Assembly (NCBI GenBank): GCA_009705165.1
Contig: WLCU01000013.1
Location: forward strand, 1-11,849
Source of the DNA: Actinomycetota bacterium
GTDB taxonomy: Bacteria > Actinomycetota > Actinomycetes > Nanopelagicales > Nanopelagicaceae
Length of the DNA: 11,849 nucleotides
Reading direction: 5' to 3'
Shown: positions 7,442 to 11,849 of the stretch, one piece after another
Layout: every line of letters starts with the position of its first letter
How positions within the stretch are numbered: position 1 is the stretch's first letter
Notes under the pieces: model-generated
What the model was told of the DNA's origin: nothing
The model's database searches: none
Seen by the model: only the letters and a program-made list of their open reading frames with translations
Translations under genes and position numbers: made by a program

Positions 7442-8815
7442 ATGCCTATTACTTTTCAATCGCAGCGAATTCTGATTTTAGGTGCAGGCGTTACCGGAAA
7501 TGCGGTAGCACGTTCATTAACAGAGCGCGGTGCACACATTGTTATTGCAGATGAAAAGTCAAGTGCAGCCAGCGAATTTGTCATCTCAACTCCAAGTGAA
7601 ATTGAAATTTCAGATTTTGACAAAATTGTCGTTTCCCCAGGCTGGAAACCTGACCACCCACTCATCATTGCCGCACGCGAAGGCGAGTTAGAGCTTCTCA
7701 ACGAAATTGATCTAGCCTGGCAAATTCGTAGTGAAAGAGCACCAGGTCAACGCTGGTTAGCGGTCACGGGTACGAATGGCAAAACATCTACAGTTGAATT
7801 AGTCGCAGCGATTTTGCAAAAGGGCGGAATCAAAGCAGTTGCTTGCGGAAATGTTGGCGATACTGTGATTGACGCAGTTGATCGCCCAGATGCTTATGAA
7901 GTGTTAGTCCTAGAACTTTCTTCTTTTCAGCTGCATTGGTCAAACCAAGCTCAGTTTGTTGCAAGCGCAGTTTTAAACATTGCCGATGATCACATCGATT
8001 GGCATGGCAGCTTTGATGAGTATGCAAAAACAAAATTAACTTTACTTGAGCGTTCAACTACCGCGATTCTTAACGCACAAGATGGCGAAATAGTCACAAG
8101 AACTAGCCATTGGCAGGGAAGAAAAGTTTTCTACTCACTCGATACTCCCGCTCCAGGTGAACTTGGATTAGTCGAAGAGCTCCTAGTAGATCGAGCATTT
8201 GTTGCCGATCCACAAGAAGCCGCAGTCTTTGCCGAACTTGTTGAAGTTAAACCGACAATTCCGCACAATGTTTCAAATACGTTAGCCGCTGCCGGGCTTG
8301 CTCGCGCAGTTGGCATTTCCCATGAGGATATTCGTGGCGCAATTAAAGAATTTCGTCCAGGGCGACATCGCATTGAAACCGTTCATGCAGCGAATTCAAT
8401 TACGTGGGTTGATGACTCAAAAGCTACTAACCCACATGCTGCAACTGCATCACTTCTATCGCACGAATCAGTGATTTGGATTGCCGGGGGATTAGCAAAA
8501 GGTGCGGACATGGAATCAATGATTGAAAAAACCAATAAGCGAATTAAAGCTGCGATTTTAATTGGTACCGACCGTGATCTAATTGAAAAAGCTTTAATCA
8601 AGTTTTGCCCAGAAGTTCCAAGAATTCTTGTTGATGGTAGTGATTCACAAGAGCTGATGGAAAAAGTGATCACTCAAGCGTTAAGCCTTGCGACTGCGGG
8701 AGACACCGTGCTGCTCGCACCGGCATGTGCATCAATGGATCAATTTAAATCTTATGCAGATCGTGGAGATCGGTTTGCCGCAGCGGTTGCGAAAGTGGTC
8801 TCACATGAAGACTGA
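7442..8815 (+). CDS. murD: UDP-MurNAc-L-alanine:D-glutamate ligase MurD
   Basis: MurD adds D-glutamate to UDP-MurNAc-L-Ala in the cytoplasm. From ATG 7442 it has 457 residues. The N-terminal UDP-binding loop reads ILGAGVTGNAVARSL (12-26). The ATP loop is GTNGKTST (110-117), followed by ELSSFQL (158-164), the lysine expected to be carbamylated in YAKTKL (K198), DDSKATNPHA (324-333) and LAPACASMDQF (425-435). The start is not fully settled: an ATG at 7415 is also in frame and would overlap mraY by 23 nt, and neither has a clear Shine-Dalgarno. I prefer 7442, four bases after the mraY stop, because it puts the dinucleotide-type loop at the usual distance from the N-terminus. The 3' end overlaps ftsW by 11 bases. 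Confidence 0.96.
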   Translation: MPITFQSQRILILGAGVTGNAVARSLTERGAHIVIADEKSSAASEFVISTPSEIEISDFDKIVVSPGWKPDHPLIIAAREGELELLNEIDLAWQIRSERAPGQRWLAVTGTNGKTSTVELVAAILQKGGIKAVACGNVGDTVIDAVDRPDAYEVLVLELSSFQLHWSNQAQFVASAVLNIADDHIDWHGSFDEYAKTKLTLLERSTTAILNAQDGEIVTRTSHWQGRKVFYSLDTPAPGELGLVEELLVDRAFVADPQEAAVFAELVEVKPTIPHNVSNTLAAAGLARAVGISHEDIRGAIKEFRPGRHRIETVHAANSITWVDDSKATNPHAATASLLSHESVIWIAGGLAKGADMESMIEKTNKRIKAAILIGTDRDLIEKALIKFCPEVPRILVDGSDSQELMEKVITQALSLATAGDTVLLAPACASMDQFKSYADRGDRFAAAVAKVVSHED

Positions 8816-9980
8816 AAATACTAAAAGCATTTTCTCTAGACCCATCAATCTTTATTACATGCTTATTGGCAGCACTTTGGCCCTGAGCATCTTTGGCTTA
8901 GTAATGGTTTTTTCAGCTTCTTCGATTTACTCATTAGAAAATAAGGGCACGGTCTGGGCAATTTTGTTGCGCCAATTTGTTTTCCTTGTAATCTCATTAC
9001 CGATGGCTTGGGTTTTATCCCGTTTATCTCTTGCGCGCTGGAAGCAGCTGTCAAAGCTAGGGGTCAGAATCTCGCTCTTCCTGTTAATTATTGTTCAGAT
9101 ACCTTCTGTAGGTAAGAGTGTAAATGGAAATCACAATTGGATCACTTTGGGATTTGTAGATGTTCAACCAAGTGAAATTGCAAAGTTTCTAATGATTTTA
9201 TGGGCAGGAGCCACTCTTGCTAAACACGAACGGGCTGGAGAGATTCAAGCAAATGTTTTGAAACTAATTGCTCCGGCTTTCATGCTTTGCATATTTCTAG
9301 TTCTTTTCGGCAAAGATTTGGGTACTGCTTCGGTTTTTGCTTTTATTCTTGCCGGTTTGCTATGGGTTTCAGGAGTGCAGTTAAGGATATTTGCTGGCAT
9401 CACAGCAGTGGGTTTTGCTGCAATCGCGGCTCTGATTTTGGCTGCCCCATATCGAGTTGCTCGGCTATCAGTATTTTTAGATCCATTTGCAGTCGAGCAA
9501 TATAAATCAGTGGGGTGGCAACCTGCCCACAGCCTCTTAGGTCTTGCAAGTGGCGGACTATTTGGTGTGGGGTTAGGTGCAAGTAGACAAAAATGGGGAA
9601 ATCTTCCTGAAGCTCATACAGATTTTATTCTCTCAGTAATTGGTGAAGAGCTTGGCTTATTTGGCACGCTTGCAGTATTAATTCTTCTTTCTGTTTTATT
9701 ACTCTCAATTTTTAGAATTGCAGTGCGGGCACAAGATCCGATGGTTCGGTATGTGTGTTCAGGTGTTGGTTGTTGGATTGGCGTTCAAACTTTTCTCAAC
9801 ATCGGTTCAGCTATCAGTGTGCTCCCCGTTGTAGGTGTAACTTTGCCATTGCTTTCATATGGAGGTTCGGCTTTGATTGCAACGTATATGGGTGTCGCCT
9901 TCGTCATCGGTGCAGCTCGACGTGACCCAGCGATTTATAGCGAGCTAGCAAAAACAGGAATTCCTAGATGGCTTCGATAG
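8805..9980 (+). CDS. ftsW: Septal peptidoglycan glycosyltransferase FtsW (SEDS family)
   Basis: FtsW polymerises lipid II at the division site together with FtsI. The 391-residue protein has about ten hydrophobic segments. Family motifs are GNHNWITLGF (108-117), VQPSEIAKF (120-128), FGKDLGTA (168-175), GLGASRQKWGNLPEAHTDF (256-274) with D273 matching the proposed catalytic aspartate, GEELG (280-284) and LPLLSYGGSALI (347-358). SEDS proteins include RodA (elongation) and FtsW (division); the place between murD and murG marks this one as FtsW. The ATG at 8805 lies inside the end of murD, with GAAAGTGG at 8791-8798 spaced 6 nt away. Open frame upstream of this ATG is murD in another frame, not an extension. 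The C-terminus overlaps murG by 13 bases. Confidence 0.96.
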   Translation: MKTENTKSIFSRPINLYYMLIGSTLALSIFGLVMVFSASSIYSLENKGTVWAILLRQFVFLVISLPMAWVLSRLSLARWKQLSKLGVRISLFLLIIVQIPSVGKSVNGNHNWITLGFVDVQPSEIAKFLMILWAGATLAKHERAGEIQANVLKLIAPAFMLCIFLVLFGKDLGTASVFAFILAGLLWVSGVQLRIFAGITAVGFAAIAALILAAPYRVARLSVFLDPFAVEQYKSVGWQPAHSLLGLASGGLFGVGLGASRQKWGNLPEAHTDFILSVIGEELGLFGTLAVLILLSVLLLSIFRIAVRAQDPMVRYVCSGVGCWIGVQTFLNIGSAISVLPVVGVTLPLLSYGGSALIATYMGVAFVIGAARRDPAIYSELAKTGIPRWLR

Positions 9981-11047
9981 TTTTAGCCGGCGGTGGCACC
10001 GCTGGTCACATTGAACCAGCGTTGGCTGTAGCTCGTGTTTGGCAATCCGAACACCCCGAGGATCACATCGTTTTTTTAGGAACAAAGCATGGGCTTGAAA
10101 ATACGTTAGTGCCAGCTGCGGGATTTACTTTAAGAAATATTGAGAAAGTTTCTATTTCAAGAAAACCATCATTGTCTTGGTTTCAAATTCCAAAGGACCT
10201 TCTGACTTCAATTAAAGAATGTAAGAAGATTCTAAAAGGCAGCGATTTGCTTATTGGTTTTGGTGGCTACGTAAGTGCGCCGGCATACATTGGGGCCAAA
10301 ATTTCTGGCGTTCCAATTGTGATTCACGAGGCAAATGCAAAACCTGGCTGGGCCAATCGATTAGGCGCATTACTCACACCATATTTAGCCGTTGCCAATG
10401 AAGTAGATTCTGGAGCTTTTCAAAAAGCGCTCATAACTGGATTGCCACTTCGAAGCGATGTTGCCACTGCCCTTACTGAAGCAGAAAAAGACTGGGCGCT
10501 AGCGCGCAAAGAGGCAAAAGCGCGTTTAGCTTTTGATCCAGATAAACCATTGATATTTGTGATGGGTGGTTCGCAGGGTTCAGCGGCGATCAATGCAGTT
10601 ATTGCCCAAGCGCTTCCCACATTTAAATCTCGAAATATTTCGATTTTGCACTCTGTTGGGCAGCAAAATGTGCTGCCTGAAGCAACAGATTCATATCGCC
10701 CTGTTGCTTATGTTCACGACATGGCCGATGCCTATTTAGCAAGTGATTTAATCATTGCGCGAAGTGGCGCGGTGACGTGTAGCGAATTTAGAGCTTTGGG
10801 TCGCTACGCTGTTTTTGTGCCACTACCAATTGGAAACGGGGAGCAGTTTCATAATGCTCAAAGATTGGTAGGCGAAGCTCGCGCACAGATAGTTGAGCAG
10901 CAAAGTTTTACCTCGCAATATCTTGAAAGTTTAATTGACTCAATCTTGCGTGCAGCTTCACAAGCGCCAATGGCTGGCTCACACGTTGATGCCCAAGCTG
11001 GCCAAAAAATTGCATCTCTTGGAGCCCATGCTCTGGAGGTGGGATGA
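9968..11047 (+). CDS. murG: UDP-GlcNAc:lipid I N-acetylglucosaminyltransferase MurG
   Basis: MurG adds GlcNAc to lipid I on the inner face of the membrane, producing lipid II for FtsW. It has 359 residues with the two-domain GT-B layout. Visible motifs are the first glycine-rich loop AGGGTAGHIEPALAVA (7-22), the second FGGYVSAPA (98-106), HEANAKPGWANR (120-131), the third loop MGGSQGSAAIN (199-209), RSGAVTCSEF (265-274) and the donor-binding PLPIGNGEQFHNAQ (285-298). The GNGEQ form is what I recall from actinobacterial MurG, in place of the more common AxxxHQ type. The ATG at 9968 has AGGA at 9956-9959, 8 nt upstream, and lies within the end of ftsW. The gene ends in an ATGA overlap with murC. 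Confidence 0.97.
   Translation: MASIVLAGGGTAGHIEPALAVARVWQSEHPEDHIVFLGTKHGLENTLVPAAGFTLRNIEKVSISRKPSLSWFQIPKDLLTSIKECKKILKGSDLLIGFGGYVSAPAYIGAKISGVPIVIHEANAKPGWANRLGALLTPYLAVANEVDSGAFQKALITGLPLRSDVATALTEAEKDWALARKEAKARLAFDPDKPLIFVMGGSQGSAAINAVIAQALPTFKSRNISILHSVGQQNVLPEATDSYRPVAYVHDMADAYLASDLIIARSGAVTCSEFRALGRYAVFVPLPIGNGEQFHNAQRLVGEARAQIVEQQSFTSQYLESLIDSILRAASQAPMAGSHVDAQAGQKIASLGAHALEVG
11035..11043 (+). promoter_or_regulatory. Strong ribosome binding site of murC
   Basis: GGAGGTGGG lies directly before the ATG at 11044, inside the last codons of murG. It is the closest match to a consensus Shine-Dalgarno in the window and fixes the murC start, although the spacing from GGAGG is short (4 nt). 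Confidence 0.75.
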
Positions 11048-11849
11048 ATACAATTACTTTGAACTCATTAATTGGTAAAAGGGTTCACTTCATTGGCATC
11101 GGTGGCGCTGGCATGAGTGGTTTAGCGCGTATTGCTCTTTCGCATTCAATTAGCGTTAGTGGTTCAGATGCCAAAGATTCTTCAGTGGTTAAAGCTTTAC
11201 AGGCACTTGGTGCAACGATTGCAACTTCACATTCGGCACAGAATGTTGATGGGGCTGATTTAGTTGTTTACTCAACTGCAATTGCCAAGAGTAATCCTGA
11301 AATGATTCGTTCGCAGGAACTCTCACTTCCAATGCTAACTCGTGCTTCTGCGCTCTCGATTTTGATGTCAGAGTCCAAAAGCATTGCGGTAGCTGGCACT
11401 CATGGAAAAACAACTACATCATCTATGTTGGCAGTTGCCTTACAGGCTTGCGGAGCTGATCCTTCCTTTGCTATCGGTGGAACTATTACTGCCTCAGGTT
11501 CAAACGCACATCGAGGTACCGGAGAAATATTTGTTGCTGAAGCCGATGAATCCGATGGCTCATTTGTTGAATATCATCCATTTGCAGCAATCATTACAAA
11601 TATTGAACATGATCACGTAGATTTTTTCGCTACTCCAGAATCGGTTTTTGATGCCTTTGGAGACTTTGTTTCATCAATACACAGTGATGGTTTCTTGACC
11701 TACTGTCACGACGATGCAGGTGCAAAAGCTCTAGCTCTAAAAACTACTAACTGCGCCTTAGTCTCATATGGGACCAGTGATAACTGCGATTTAACGCTAG
11801 ATTCAATCGAACTAGAGGCTATGGGTTCTAGAGCTCGCGCAATTTGGCG
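11044..11849 (+). CDS. murC: UDP-MurNAc:L-alanine ligase MurC, N-terminal part (3' end outside window)
   Basis: MurC attaches L-alanine to UDP-MurNAc with ATP, the first step of the stem peptide. The frame is open to the right edge, giving 268 complete codons, somewhat over half of a typical 450-490 residue MurC. Visible motifs are the N-terminal UDP-binding loop FIGIGGAGMSGLA (16-28), the ATP loop GTHGKTTT (118-125), EADESDGSF (166-174) and TNIEHDHVDFF (185-195). The C-terminal domain is cut off by the window. The ATG is fixed by the GGAGGTGGG site just upstream and overlaps the murG stop as ATGA. In most actinobacteria ftsQ and ftsZ follow, but that cannot be seen here. Confidence 0.97.
   Translation, partial: MNTITLNSLIGKRVHFIGIGGAGMSGLARIALSHSISVSGSDAKDSSVVKALQALGATIATSHSAQNVDGADLVVYSTAIAKSNPEMIRSQELSLPMLTRASALSILMSESKSIAVAGTHGKTTTSSMLAVALQACGADPSFAIGGTITASGSNAHRGTGEIFVAEADESDGSFVEYHPFAAIITNIEHDHVDFFATPESVFDAFGDFVSSIHSDGFLTYCHDDAGAKALALKTTNCALVSYGTSDNCDLTLDSIELEAMGSRARAIW

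Noticed and set aside
7617..7630. TTGACA (7617-7622) and the small inverted repeat GACAA-AA-TTGTC (7619-7630) inside murD as a promoter or operator
   Set aside because: No -10 element about 17 nt downstream, and such a short repeat in coding sequence is expected by chance.
8688..8804. Longer ftsW start, 39 residues upstream of 8805
   Set aside because: The extension is murD sequence read in another frame, with no family similarity; ATG 8805 has a good ribosome binding site.
11402..11620. Short + strand open frame near the right edge
   Set aside because: It is an out-of-frame reading of murC, whose motifs run through the same bases in the other frame.
386..11849. A new defence, mobile or otherwise undescribed system
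   Set aside because: Every long reading frame is a recognised dcw gene with intact motifs; there is no spare coding space, repeat array, integrase or composition break apart from the leader RNA.

Overview
The window is an almost gap-free stretch of a bacterial division and cell wall (dcw) cluster, all on the + strand. The order is mraZ (3' part) - rsmH - ftsL - ftsI - murE - murF - mraY - murD - ftsW - murG - murC (5' part). The host is most likely an actinobacterium of unusually low G+C. Supporting signs are the actinobacterial form of the MraZ C-terminus (ending EVFPGLF), the PIGNGEQ variant of the MurG UDP-GlcNAc loop, and a GC-rich RNA hairpin with a CUUCCCC loop just upstream of rsmH, which matches the actinobacterial 'mraW RNA' motif as I remember it. 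The AT-leaning coding sequence would suit the streamlined freshwater Nanopelagicales (acI) or relatives. That placement is an inference from style, not a database match.

Layout. Positions 1-230 hold the end of mraZ, the transcriptional regulator of the cluster. Positions 231-385 are the only real intergenic gap. They hold a long imperfect stem (233-256 with 307-334) enclosing a strong hairpin (266-276 with 285-295), then an AT-rich linker and a very purine-rich ribosome binding site for rsmH. From 386 to the right edge, ten genes follow with junctions of -20 to +4 nt, so they almost certainly form one translationally coupled transcript. I see no internal promoter or terminator.

How the genes work together. 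MurC, MurD, MurE and MurF build the UDP-MurNAc-pentapeptide in the cytoplasm. The DNPR motif of MurE predicts diaminopimelate at position 3. MraY transfers the product to undecaprenyl phosphate (lipid I) and MurG adds GlcNAc (lipid II). FtsW polymerises lipid II at the septum and FtsI cross-links it, with FtsL as a bitopic divisome scaffold. RsmH methylates 16S rRNA and MraZ is the regulator.

All protein genes look intact and conventional, with catalytic motifs present. I found no mobile element, CRISPR array, tRNA, rRNA or unknown gene. The interesting part is the structured RNA between mraZ and rsmH, especially the complementarity of its loop to the rsmH ribosome binding site.
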